Source: Betaproteobacteria bacterium
Lineage (GTDB): Bacteria > Pseudomonadota > Gammaproteobacteria > Burkholderiales > Rhodocyclaceae
DNA: 64,000 nucleotides
Assembly (NCBI GenBank): GCA_009782565.1
Contig: WRIU01000001.1
Coordinates: 378,367-442,366 of the forward strand
Reading direction: 5' to 3'
How positions within the stretch are numbered: the stretch's first letter is position 1; every line of letters begins with the position of its first letter. Positions 1 through 9,376 of this stretch are shown piece after piece. The translations under genes were made by a program, and so were the position numbers. Under the pieces are notes generated by a model. That model was not told the DNA's origin and searched no databases. It was given only the letters and a program-made list of their open reading frames with translations.

Positions 1-561
1 GTTATCGTTGCCGATGCGCCCCAGCCAGTCGCGCAACCTGTCCGCAGGCGCGACGAGGATGCCGGTATTGATCTCGCGCACACGGCGCTCGTCGGACGTT
101 GCATCCTTCTCTTCGACGATGCGCGTCACCCGACCCGCGCCATCGCGCAGGATGCGACCATAGCCTGCCGGGTCATCCAACTCGACCGTCAGCAAGGCCA
201 GCCGATCCTGTCCCGCTGCGTCCATCAGGCGCGCAAGCGTGGGTGTGCTGATCAGGGGCACATCGCCGTAAAGCACCAGTACCCTCGATCCAGCGGACAA
301 ATACGGCACTGCCTGTTGTACCGCGTGCCCCGTCCCAAGTTGCAGGCTTTGCTCTGCCCAAACGAGATCAGGCGCATCGAGCCGCACGCGCACCGTCTCG
401 CCTCCATGGCCGTAGACGACACAAATCCGTCGCGCCCCAAGCATGCGGGCGCTCGCCAGCACATGTGCAAGCAAGGGCCGACCTGCGAGGGGTTGCAATA
501 CTTTGGGTAAAGCCGAGCGCATGCGTTTGCCCTGCCCGGCAGCGAGAATCACGACTTCCAT
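1..561 (-). CDS. glmU: Bifunctional GlmU, N-terminal part (UDP-GlcNAc pyrophosphorylase), cut by window edge
   Basis: Translating the minus strand from the ATG at 561 gives [14 protein letters not shown], then [26 protein letters not shown] and VLYGDVPLI. These are the nucleotidyl-transferase signature (LAAGxGxRM), the conserved QxGTxHA-like segment and the GDxP metal/UTP site of GlmU. The frame stays open for 187 codons to the first base of the window, so only the uridyltransferase domain is visible and the left-handed beta-helix acetyltransferase half lies outside. GlmU makes UDP-N-acetylglucosamine for peptidoglycan and LPS in the cytoplasm. The gene is divergent from ackA across a 366-bp gap. 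A stand-alone nucleotidyltransferase cannot be excluded without the rest of the gene. Confidence 0.9.
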   Translation of the reverse strand, partial: MEVVILAAGQGKRMRSALPKVLQPLAGRPLLAHVLASARMLGARRICVVYGHGGETVRVRLDAPDLVWAEQSLQLGTGHAVQQAVPYLSAGSRVLVLYGDVPLISTPTLARLMDAAGQDRLALLTVELDDPAGYGRILRDGAGRVTRIVEEKDATSDERRVREINTGILVAPADRLRDWLGRIGNDN

Positions 562-927
562 GAGTTTTCCACGGGAAAAAACTTTTTAAGTTTATCACTT
601 GGGAAACCTGACTGAGTACCGATACGCATCCCCTCTCCCCACCTGGATAGCTCAAAATGCTTGTACGAAAAATGCCTGTACAAAAATGACCCATATCAAT
701 TTTTTAACAATCCGAACGGCTTTCCGGTATGCTGGTGGGCAGCACCATACCAGGGAACCCCTGCACAACCCCTTTTGATGGATTGCTTCGTCACTTCGCT
801 CCTCGCAATGACGGATAAAAATGGGTGTCATTGCGAGCGAAGCGAAGCAATCCAAGCTTGTTCAGGGTTTTCCTAGGGGCGAAAATACCCAGTCGATCAA
901 CCATCATAAAAAGGGAGACACTTGCAC
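562..927. other. Intergenic region between glmU and ackA
   Basis: Divergent spacer of 366 bp. I see no convincing gene in it. It holds a short direct repeat near 663-690 (two copies of a TGTAC-AAAAATG-like unit) and a REP-like palindromic element at 754-872, annotated separately. It must carry the promoters of both genes, but I cannot point to a clear -35/-10 pair. Confidence 0.6.
754..872. repeat. REP-like palindromic repeat, copy 1
   Basis: An approximately 119-bp intergenic element made of two inverted arms: ATTGCTTCGTCACTTCGCTC near its left part and the complementary GAGCGAAGCGAAGCAAT on the right, with GCAATGACGG / GTCATTGCGAG as the inner arms. A nearly identical copy lies at 34352-34471 and a shorter relative at 2716-2788. 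The two long copies match beyond the palindrome (CCCCTGCAYAACCCC on the left, AAGCTTGTTCAGGGTTTTC on the right), so they are copies of one element and not chance hairpins. Confidence 0.85.
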
Positions 928-2112
928 ATGAAATCCATTCTCGTCCTCAATGCAGGTTCATCGAGCCTGAAATTCGCCGTTTTCCCGCTGGAACCCACGC
1001 TGGCCGAACATCCCGCGCTTTCAGGCCAGATCGAAGGCATTGGAGCCACTCCCAAACTCTCCGCCAAAACATCGGACGGCAAACGTTTCAAGGAAGACGT
1101 CGGCCTCAAAGGCGACCTGACCGAACAGCACCGGGAATCTCTCTCCTACCTGTTCAGTTGGTTAGAGACCAACGCACCGGAATTAAAAATCTCCGCCGCA
1201 GGCCATCGCGTGGTGCATGGCGGAGAAGGCTACAGCGCCCCGGTCAAGCTCGACGACGCCATCCTGGCCAAACTCGAAACCCTCATCCCCCTTGCGCCGC
1301 TGCACCAGCCGCACAACCTGCGCGCGGTAAGCACCATTTTCAAACTGCTGCCCAACGTACCCCAGGTCGCTTGCTTCGACACTGCCTTTCACCGGCATAA
1401 CCCCGAAGTCGCGCAGATTTACGGCTTGCCGCGCGCACTCACACAGGGCGGCATCAAGAGCTACGGCTTTCACGGCCTATCCTATGACTACGTTACCCGC
1501 ACCCTGCCAGAGGTCATCGGGGAAAAAGCCAAGGGCGCGGTCGTCATCGCCCACCTGGGCAACGGCGCGTCGATGGCCGCCGTGCGCGACGGCGTAGGCG
1601 TAGCGACAACGATGGGCTTTTCCACCATCAACGGGCTGCTCATGGGAACACGTTGCGGCTCCATCGACCCTGGTGTGCTGCTCTATCTGATCGACCAGAA
1701 AGGCATGGACTACAAAGCACTCACCCAGTTGCTGTACAAAGATTCGGGGCTGCTGGGCGTCTCCGGGTTCAGCCAGGACATGCGTGACCTGTTGGCATCG
1801 GACGCGCCTGAAGCCCGCGAAGCGGTCGATCTCTTCTGTTACCGGATTGCCCGTGAACTGGGTTCACTGGCGGCAGCGGCAGGCGGGCTGGATGCGCTGG
1901 TCTTCACCGGCGGCATCGGCGAACACGCTGCCGCTATCCGCGAGCGTGTCTGCGCCCTCTCGGCCTGGCTTGGCATCGACATCGACCCAGCGGCCAACGG
2001 CGAAGACAAACTCCGCATCGACAGCCCAAAGAGCCGTGTCACCGTCGCCGTCGTGCCCACAAACGAAGAGGGCATGATCGCCCGCTACACTGCCGAACTT
2101 TTGAAACTGTAA
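928..2112 (+). CDS. ackA: Acetate kinase
   Basis: 394 residues, the usual length for AckA. The N-terminus MKSILVLNAGSSSLK carries the phosphate-binding signature (residues 8-15), GHRVVHGG lies at about 92-99, the catalytic-type Asp is in CFDTAFH (D151), and FTGGIGEHA at about 326 is the C-terminal ASKHA nucleotide motif. The enzyme interconverts acetate plus ATP and acetyl-phosphate plus ADP in the cytoplasm. I chose the ATG at 928 because AAGGGAGA lies 9-10 bases upstream; the TTG at 922 in the same frame is less likely. pduL follows 21 bp downstream on the same strand, so the two probably form a phosphotransacylase/acetate kinase operon. Confidence 0.97.
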   Translation: MKSILVLNAGSSSLKFAVFPLEPTLAEHPALSGQIEGIGATPKLSAKTSDGKRFKEDVGLKGDLTEQHRESLSYLFSWLETNAPELKISAAGHRVVHGGEGYSAPVKLDDAILAKLETLIPLAPLHQPHNLRAVSTIFKLLPNVPQVACFDTAFHRHNPEVAQIYGLPRALTQGGIKSYGFHGLSYDYVTRTLPEVIGEKAKGAVVIAHLGNGASMAAVRDGVGVATTMGFSTINGLLMGTRCGSIDPGVLLYLIDQKGMDYKALTQLLYKDSGLLGVSGFSQDMRDLLASDAPEAREAVDLFCYRIARELGSLAAAAGGLDALVFTGGIGEHAAAIRERVCALSAWLGIDIDPAANGEDKLRIDSPKSRVTVAVVPTNEEGMIARYTAELLKL

Positions 2113-2133
2113 AAAGCCTTTAACGGAGGAATC

Positions 2134-2715
2134 ATGGCTTACAAAGTTCCCATCGGCATTTCCAACAAACACCTGCATCTGTCCGAGCAGGCGTTGGCGG
2201 CGCTATTCGGCGAGGGATACAAACTCACGCCGTACAAAGAACTCGTACAGCCGGGGCAATATGCCGCGCATGAACAGGTCGACATCATCGGCCCGAAGGG
2301 TTCGTTCAAAAATATCCGCATCATTGGGCCAACCCGCCCGCAGACGCAGGTCGAAGTCTCCCTGACAGATGCGCGCGCGCTCGGCATCGAGCCGCCCGTG
2401 CGGGAATCCGGCAAGCTGCAAGGTTCTCCCGGCGTCAGGCTCGTCGGCCCCAAGGGCGAAGTCGAACTGGAGTCCGGCGCGATCGTGGCACTGCGCCACA
2501 TCCACCTCTCGCCCGAACAGGCCAGGGAAGCAGGGCTTCAGGATAAAGACCTCGTCGATGTCAAAACCAGCGGGAAAAGGCCGCTGATTTTTGAAGACGT
2601 GCTCATCCGCTCCGGTGAGGGGCACTTCCGCGAGTTTCACATCGACACCGACGAAGCCAATGCGGCAGGTATCGCCAACAACGACGAAGCGGAAATTATC
2701 AGGAAGAAAAACTAA
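2134..2715 (+). CDS. pduL: Phosphotransacylase of the PduL type
   Basis: 193 residues. The N-terminus MAYKVPIGISNKHLHLSE and a second RHIHLS (H122, H124) are the two histidine motifs that hold the zinc ions of PduL; the tandem PduL beta-barrel repeats fill the protein. It exchanges CoA and phosphate on acyl groups (acetyl- or propionyl-CoA to acyl-phosphate), which AckA, encoded just upstream, then uses. No N-terminal encapsulation helix precedes the first motif and no microcompartment genes are nearby, so it should be a soluble enzyme substituting for the unrelated Pta. A strong GGAGG precedes the ATG. Confidence 0.93.
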   Translation: MAYKVPIGISNKHLHLSEQALAALFGEGYKLTPYKELVQPGQYAAHEQVDIIGPKGSFKNIRIIGPTRPQTQVEVSLTDARALGIEPPVRESGKLQGSPGVRLVGPKGEVELESGAIVALRHIHLSPEQAREAGLQDKDLVDVKTSGKRPLIFEDVLIRSGEGHFREFHIDTDEANAAGIANNDEAEIIRKKN

Positions 2716-2788
2716 CCGTCATTGCAAGCGAAGCAATCCAGGCATCTTTTGCTGGATTGCTTCGTCGTTGCACTCCTCGCAATGACGG
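2716..2788. repeat. REP-like palindrome, short form, after pduL
   Basis: Starts on the base after the pduL stop. Outer arms CCGTCATTGC and GCAATGACGG, inner arms GCGAAGCAATCCAG and CTGGATTGCTTCG around a 10-base loop. It shares its arms with the longer copies at 754-872 and 34352-34471. As a transcript it would fold into a long hairpin between the convergent pduL and dacB genes and may act as a transcription end or mRNA stabiliser, but it has no T-tract. Confidence 0.8.
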
Positions 2789-2801
2789 GAACCGTATCGG
2801 T

Positions 2802-4397
2802 TCAACGCTTACCGCGCGATGATCTGAGGTTGGGCGGCTGCCAGGGCGTGGCCGAAAGTTCGGGGAGAGCCTGTAACGTCCCCGACCAGACCCACTCTAC
2901 CAGCGCATCTTGCGCCTTTTTTGAATTTGCGGCCTCGGGGTGATTGACCATCATCACCACAGCATGGCGACGCCCATTCCGATCGAGCACATAGCCTGCA
3001 ATGGCTCTCACGTCATTGATCGTGCCCGTTTTCAAGTGTGCCTGCCCATTCGCCGGACTGTCGTTCAGACGGCGGCGCGCCGTGCCATCGCGTCCCGCGA
3101 CAGGCAGCGAAGCAACAAAATCCGGCATCCACGGGCGTTGCCAGGCACGAACCAGCAAAGCTCCAAGAGTATCCGCGCGGACGCGGGCGTTACGGGACAA
3201 TCCAGAACCATTGTCGACCTCCAGGCCGGAAGTCTCGATGCCCGCCCCGGCCAGGCTCCGGCGCGCAGCGGCGGCTCCGGCGGCCATCATATCGGCAGAC
3301 GCATTCGCATTAGCAGTCTCGCGCCCCACCTGAGCCAGTAATTGCCGGGCAATGACGTTGCTCGACCATTTATTCATGGTACGCACGACATCGGCCAGCG
3401 GCATGGACTCGTCGGAAATCAAGACTTGCGCGTCAGCAGGGATGACCCCGTTTTTCACTTGCCCAAGCACCGTCCCACCCAATTCCCACCATAAAGCCCG
3501 CACCATCAATATGCCGTAATCAGACGGTGCAAACGGTGACGTCGCCCAGACGCGCGGCCCGCAACTGGCGGGCAAGCTGCCCGTGAGCACCAACTGCCTT
3601 TTCTGCCCCGTGCTCGCTTTGAGATCACGATACCAAGGCTCGCAGTTCCCGCCTGAGGTGACAATCTGGTTATCAATCTCCATTCCCGCCAGCGGCGGCT
3701 CTGCAACCAGCTTGACGGCTTCCTGCGGGCGGGAACCAGGAAGAAGCATCAACTCCTGCGTATTGAAATGAATCAACAATCCGTCTCCGCCACTGTTGTA
3801 TGGGCGTAAGCCTTTCCCGTCAAAGGCATAAGGATCGTGCGCGGGCAGCGTCAATGCCGAACGATCGAGTACGATATCACCCGAAATTCTGGAAAAACCC
3901 AGGCTACGCAGCCGTCGAAACATTCGCCAGACGCGCTCATACGTCAGCATCGGATCGCCGTCGCCCACCAGGTAAACATTGCCCATCAGGATGCCGTCTT
4001 CCCGAAGGGTTCCAGTGGTTGCGATGCGGGTCGTCCAGCTTCGTTCCGGCCCAAGCGTTTCCAGCGCGGCAAAGGTCGTCACCACCTTCATCACAGAAGC
4101 CGGATTCATCGGCCACTCGGCATTCAACGCCAGCGTAGGCTGTTTCGCGTCTACCGGCTGAACCCATACCGCTACCGCATCCGCCGGAATATTGGCGCGA
4201 TCAAGCTCCGCCCTCACAGCGGACGGCAGGTTCCCCACCGGGGCAGCCTGCGCGTGTGGCTGTACCAGGATGAAGAGCGCGGCAAGCACAAAACCGACCA
4301 CAGCAAAATAGAAAAGACGTGACCGGGAGAGCATAGACAAGAGCGTTGCCGATGTTAATGTGATCGACATCGCGCTAGAACCTAGCAGCATCATCAT
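2802..4397 (-). CDS. dacB: D-alanyl-D-alanine carboxypeptidase/endopeptidase (PBP4, peptidase S13)
   Basis: 531 residues from the ATG at 4397. The three penicillin-binding motifs are present: SVMK (S101-K104), SSN (345-347, in KWSSNV) and KTG (456-458). A hydrophobic segment followed by AQA-A (about residues 28-51) is a signal peptide, so it acts in the periplasm, trimming or cutting peptidoglycan cross-links. The start is unsure: the first ATGs sit close to a GAGG, while the ATG at 4334 gives a more typical signal peptide but lacks a clear ribosome site. The 17-bp gap to the divergent gene at 4415 is very tight. Confidence 0.93.
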   Translation of the reverse strand: MMMLLGSSAMSITLTSATLLSMLSRSRLFYFAVVGFVLAALFILVQPHAQAAPVGNLPSAVRAELDRANIPADAVAVWVQPVDAKQPTLALNAEWPMNPASVMKVVTTFAALETLGPERSWTTRIATTGTLREDGILMGNVYLVGDGDPMLTYERVWRMFRRLRSLGFSRISGDIVLDRSALTLPAHDPYAFDGKGLRPYNSGGDGLLIHFNTQELMLLPGSRPQEAVKLVAEPPLAGMEIDNQIVTSGGNCEPWYRDLKASTGQKRQLVLTGSLPASCGPRVWATSPFAPSDYGILMVRALWWELGGTVLGQVKNGVIPADAQVLISDESMPLADVVRTMNKWSSNVIARQLLAQVGRETANANASADMMAAGAAAARRSLAGAGIETSGLEVDNGSGLSRNARVRADTLGALLVRAWQRPWMPDFVASLPVAGRDGTARRRLNDSPANGQAHLKTGTINDVRAIAGYVLDRNGRRHAVVMMVNHPEAANSKKAQDALVEWVWSGTLQALPELSATPWQPPNLRSSRGKR

Positions 4398-4414
4398 TAC
4401 CTCGAAAAAGCGAA

Positions 4415-4765
4415 ATGAGCGGATTTGGACATTACGACCGTACCGTCGCAGAACTTATAAAGGAAATTGCCACTTGCTGCATTTTGCTCGAACTGGATTG
4501 GAAAGATGCAATCCAAGTACAAACGCTGGTCAACGAATCTCTGCGTTGCACACCTGAACAGCGCCTCGCCATGCTACGCGCCCCGGACGAACGGACGAAA
4601 ACCCAGGGCAAATTGTTCGCGCTCCTCACCTTACTGCTCGACGTTTCGCGCCAAAGCGCCCAAGCCGGCGTACTGGTCACAGGCTCCGGACTCTGGCGGG
4701 CATTGAACCAAGCCTTCATCGAAGCCTATGACTGGCTCGACGGCAGCGGGCATTCCAGCGCATAA
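4415..4765 (+). CDS. Conserved-looking hypothetical protein, 116 residues
   Basis: I do not recognise a family. The product is soluble, mostly helical-looking and leucine-rich (LFALLTLLLDV near the middle), with no signal peptide or membrane span. It starts 17 bp from the divergent dacB start and its last 40 bases overlap the end of lysA tail to tail. Composition and codon use resemble the neighbours, and the predicted protein has ordinary globular composition, which favours a real gene over a chance frame. The ribosome site is weak (GAAAAAGCGA). Confidence 0.55.
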   Translation: MSGFGHYDRTVAELIKEIATCCILLELDWKDAIQVQTLVNESLRCTPEQRLAMLRAPDERTKTQGKLFALLTLLLDVSRQSAQAGVLVTGSGLWRALNQAFIEAYDWLDGSGHSSA

Positions 4766-6006
4766 AGCGATTCCACCGTCTCCCTGGCGCGCACGAGATG
4801 AACTTCCTGCCCGTCGACAAGCACTTCGGCAGCGCGTGGACGGGAATTGTAGTTGGAACTCATGCTCATCCCGTAAGCGCCCGCCGACAGCAGCGCGAGA
4901 AAATCCCCCTCTTCCACAGCCAGATCACGGCCACGCGCGAGAAAATCCCCGCTCTCGCAAATCGGCCCCACAACATCGACCGTCCTCTTCGGCACGTCGC
5001 GCTCGGCAAGCTCCACTACCGCATGCCAGCCACCGTAAAGCGACGGTCGGAGCAGATCATTCATTGCCGCGTCGACAATGGCGAAATTCTTTTCCTCGCC
5101 CGGTTTCAGATACTCGATGCGCGTGAGCAGCAGGCCAGCGTTCCCGGTAAGCGAACGCCCCGGCTCGAAAAACAGCTCTTCCGGCCTGCCCTCAAAGAGT
5201 TTTAGCAAGGGCGCGAGATAAGCGCCCACTGTGGGAGCTGCTTCGTCCCGGTAGCGGATGCCAAGCCCGCCGCCGAAGTCGATATGTTCCAGATGGAGAC
5301 CTTCCCCCGCAAGCCGGTCGACAAGATCGAGCATCCGGCGCGCGGCTTCTACCATCGGCGCGGAATCGAGCAGTTGCGAACCGATGTGGCAGTCAATGCC
5401 GCAAACACGCAGATGAGGCAAAGCCGCAGCGCGCCGATAAAGCGCCAGCGCGTCCCCGAAGGCCACCCCGAACTTGTTGCTCTTCAGCCCCGTCGAAATA
5501 TAGGGATGCGTTTTCGGGTCGACATCTGGATTCACCCGCAACGCAACGGGGGCTGTTTTGCCCACCTCTGCCGCGATTCCGTTCAACCGTTCAAGCTCAG
5601 TGGCGGATTCCACGTTGAAACAGCGAATCCCCGCCTCCAACGCCTGACGCATCTCCGCGCGGCTCTTGCCCACGCCCGAAAACACCACATGATCCGCGCG
5701 CCCCCCGGCGGCCAGCACCCGCGCCAGTTCCCCGCCCGAGACAATATCGAACCCGGCCCCAAGCCGCGCGAACACCGAAAGCACGCCAAGATTGGAATTC
5801 GCCTTGACCGAGCAGCACACCAATGAGCGCCGCGCACCGAGCGCACGCCGGTACGCATCGTAAGCGTCCGTGAGCGCCGCGCGCGAATACACATACACAG
5901 GGGTTCCGAAACGCTCGGCGACATCGGCCAGGGCAACCTGTTCGATCAACAGCCCGCGCGGGCTGCGGGCAAGCGTCGGCATGGGAAATGAAAATTCCTG
6001 ATTCAT
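4726..6006 (-). CDS. lysA: Diaminopimelate decarboxylase
   Basis: 426 residues, alanine-racemase-like PLP fold. The PLP lysine is K68 in CSVKANSN; GFDIVSGGEL, HIGSQL, GGGLGI, EPGRSL and CESGDFLA follow in the order expected for LysA, the last holding the active-site cysteine contributed across the dimer. It converts meso-diaminopimelate to lysine, the last step of lysine synthesis, in the cytoplasm. lptM lies 3 bp upstream on the same strand, the usual lptM-lysA pairing in proteobacteria. Its 3' end overlaps the hypothetical gene at 4415-4765 by 40 bp. Confidence 0.97.
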   Translation of the reverse strand: MNQEFSFPMPTLARSPRGLLIEQVALADVAERFGTPVYVYSRAALTDAYDAYRRALGARRSLVCCSVKANSNLGVLSVFARLGAGFDIVSGGELARVLAAGGRADHVVFSGVGKSRAEMRQALEAGIRCFNVESATELERLNGIAAEVGKTAPVALRVNPDVDPKTHPYISTGLKSNKFGVAFGDALALYRRAAALPHLRVCGIDCHIGSQLLDSAPMVEAARRMLDLVDRLAGEGLHLEHIDFGGGLGIRYRDEAAPTVGAYLAPLLKLFEGRPEELFFEPGRSLTGNAGLLLTRIEYLKPGEEKNFAIVDAAMNDLLRPSLYGGWHAVVELAERDVPKRTVDVVGPICESGDFLARGRDLAVEEGDFLALLSAGAYGMSMSSNYNSRPRAAEVLVDGQEVHLVRARETVESLYALECPLPSSQS

Positions 6007-6009
6007 GTT

Positions 6010-7207
<1,198 letters not shown>

Positions 7208-7224
7208 GGGGAATAACGCCGCCT

Positions 7225-7518
7225 TTACGCCAGCTTGCCTTCCACGAATGCCACCAGTGTTTCAACGGTAGCAAAGGTGGAACCGTCAATTTCGTCATCG
7301 CCGATGATGAAGCCGAAGCGTTCTTCGAGCAGGTTCAGCACACCCACCGCCGCCATCGAATCCAGTTCGGGCAGCGCGCCCAAGAGCAGCGTGTCGGGCT
7401 GGAATGCCAGCGCACGCCCTTCAAGGCCCAAAGCTTCGTCAACGACCGCCAGCACTTCCCGCCCGATGCCTGTCAATTTGAAATCCGTCAATTTCCGACT
7501 CCAATTCGCCCCACTCAT
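7225..7518 (-). CDS. Acyl carrier protein, exosortase-A locus type
   Basis: 97 residues. The phosphopantetheine attachment serine is S54 in LPELDSMAAV, the normal DSx signature, in a four-helix acyl carrier fold. It is slightly longer than the housekeeping AcpP and lies head to head with an AMP-forming acyl ligase, with the PLP decarboxylase just beyond. This trio is a known companion of exosortase A (XrtA) loci, where it is thought to help make or modify exported polysaccharide or protein; the exact substrate is unknown. No exosortase gene is in this window. Confidence 0.85.
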   Translation of the reverse strand: MSGANWSRKLTDFKLTGIGREVLAVVDEALGLEGRALAFQPDTLLLGALPELDSMAAVGVLNLLEERFGFIIGDDEIDGSTFATVETLVAFVEGKLA

Positions 7519-7615
7519 GAGGGGGTCGCTATTATAGGCAGTCTTTTTCCAGGTTCAACCCCGCACACCGGCGCGAAAGGGCGGTCTGGATATCCGATTG
7601 ACCGATAACGCAACG

Positions 7616-9247
7616 ATGCCCGTGACACTCCTTCATCACCTGATTACCTCTTCCGCCTCCCACACACCCGAGGCCGTCGCCTTGCGCGCGGGAGGCGTTT
7701 CTCTGGATTACCAGGAACTTGCCAATGCCGTCAATACCTTCGCGGGCGGGTTTATCCGCCTGGGGCTTGGCCGAGGCGGGCGGATCGCCATTTGGCTCGA
7801 TAAACGGTTCGAGGCCGTCATCGCCTGTTTTGGCGCTGCGGCGGCAGGCGGCGCGTTCGTACCCGTCAACCCGGCGCTCAAACCCGCGCAGGTCGGCCAT
7901 ATCCTGCGCGACAGCGGCGCATGCGCCCTCGTCACCAGCCCCGAACGCTTCGCCGGACTCACCGAAACGCTTGCCACCTGCCCCGATCTGCGCCACCTGG
8001 TACTGACCGGCAAGCCGGAAATCGCACCGACTGCCCGCACATTTGCTACACATGGATGGGACGAAATCCTGGCGCTGGCTTCAAAAGTTCCCGGCCACCG
8101 CGTCATCGACGCCGACATGGCCGCGATTCTCTACACCTCGGGCAGCACGGGACTTCCCAAAGGCGTCGTGCTGTCCCACCGCAATATGGTCGCCGGGGCG
8201 CAAAGCGTTGCCCATTACCTCGAAAACCGAGCCGACGATGTATTGCTCGCGGCATTGCCGCTGTCGTTCGACGCCGGTTTCTCGCAACTGACCACGGCCT
8301 TCTCTGTAGGCGCGCGGGCAGTGCTGCTCAATTACCTGCTGCCGCGCGATGTGCTGAGGGCGATGGAGCGCGAGCGCGTGACGAGCCTGACCGCCGTACC
8401 GCCGCTCTGGATACAACTCGCGCAACTCGCGTGGCCTGCGGGGATCAACGAGCATCTGCGCTACTTCGCCAATACCGGCGGGCAACTGCCGCGCGCCACG
8501 CTGGAGCGCCTGCGCGCCCTGCTGCCCTCGGCCCGACCCTACCTGATGTACGGCCTCACCGAAGCCTTCCGCGCCACCTACCTGCCGCCCGAAGAAATCG
8601 ACCGCCGCCCCGGCTCCATCGGCAAAGCGATTCCCAACGCCGAAGTGCTCGTATTGCGCGAGGATGGCAGCGAATGCGCGCCCAATGAACCGGGCGAACT
8701 GGTGCAGCGCGGCTCGCTGGTCGGCCTCGGATACTGGAACGACCCCGAAAAAACCGCCGAACGTTACAAACCCCTGCCCCCGGCAGCGGCAAACCGCGCC
8801 CCTGGGCTGGTGATGCCGGAAATCGCGGTTTTCTCCGGCGATACCGTGCGGAGCGACGAAGACGGCTTTCTGTATTTCATTGGCCGACGCGACGAAATGA
8901 TCAAAACGTCGGGATACCGGGTCAGCCCCACCGAAATAGAAGAAGTCCTCCACGAAACGGGGCTGGTCGGAGAATGCGCCGCGTTCGGCCTGCCTCACGA
9001 CACGCTTGGGCAAAGCATCGCCGTGGCCATCACCCCCGCCACCGGCTGCGCCGTCGAGCCGGAAAAACTCGTCGCGCAGCTTTTGGATATATGCCGTAAA
9101 AATATGCCGTCCTACATGATTCCGGCCAGAATCGAGGTGTGGCAAGGGATGCTGCCACGCAATCCAAACGGAAAAATTGACCGTACCGGATTATTATGCG
9201 AGTTGTGCAAAATGGACGGCAACGCATTGGGAGTTCGCGTAGAGTAA
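7616..9247 (+). CDS. Acyl-CoA ligase (AMP-forming), exosortase-A system type
   Basis: 543 residues from the ATG at 7616; a TTG at 7598 would add six. The adenylate-forming P-loop TSGSTGLPKG (about 174-183) is clear, followed by MYGLTEAFR (motif A5), FSGDTVRSDEDGFLYFIGRRDEMIKTSGYRVSP (A7-A8 hinge) and NPNGKIDR with the catalytic lysine near the C-terminus. It should activate a carboxylic acid as acyl-AMP and load it onto CoA or onto the acyl carrier protein encoded divergently 97 bp away. The sequence fits the exosortase-A-associated ligase family; the acid is unknown. Confidence 0.87.
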   Translation: MPVTLLHHLITSSASHTPEAVALRAGGVSLDYQELANAVNTFAGGFIRLGLGRGGRIAIWLDKRFEAVIACFGAAAAGGAFVPVNPALKPAQVGHILRDSGACALVTSPERFAGLTETLATCPDLRHLVLTGKPEIAPTARTFATHGWDEILALASKVPGHRVIDADMAAILYTSGSTGLPKGVVLSHRNMVAGAQSVAHYLENRADDVLLAALPLSFDAGFSQLTTAFSVGARAVLLNYLLPRDVLRAMERERVTSLTAVPPLWIQLAQLAWPAGINEHLRYFANTGGQLPRATLERLRALLPSARPYLMYGLTEAFRATYLPPEEIDRRPGSIGKAIPNAEVLVLREDGSECAPNEPGELVQRGSLVGLGYWNDPEKTAERYKPLPPAAANRAPGLVMPEIAVFSGDTVRSDEDGFLYFIGRRDEMIKTSGYRVSPTEIEEVLHETGLVGECAAFGLPHDTLGQSIAVAITPATGCAVEPEKLVAQLLDICRKNMPSYMIPARIEVWQGMLPRNPNGKIDRTGLLCELCKMDGNALGVRVE

Positions 9248-9376
9248 GCGAAAACAAAAATAAGTCGGGCACAATCCTCATCATCCCTGGCGGGGCGAAT
9301 CAACCCGGCAAAGTAGTATTTTTAGCGTTTTATTTTGTTTCCCCAACACAACCTATGACAGGACTTGTCCGGGATC

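Noticed and set aside
8081..9145. 354-codon frame antisense to the acyl ligase
   Set aside because: A shadow of a GC-rich gene; the ligase motifs are intact on the plus strand.
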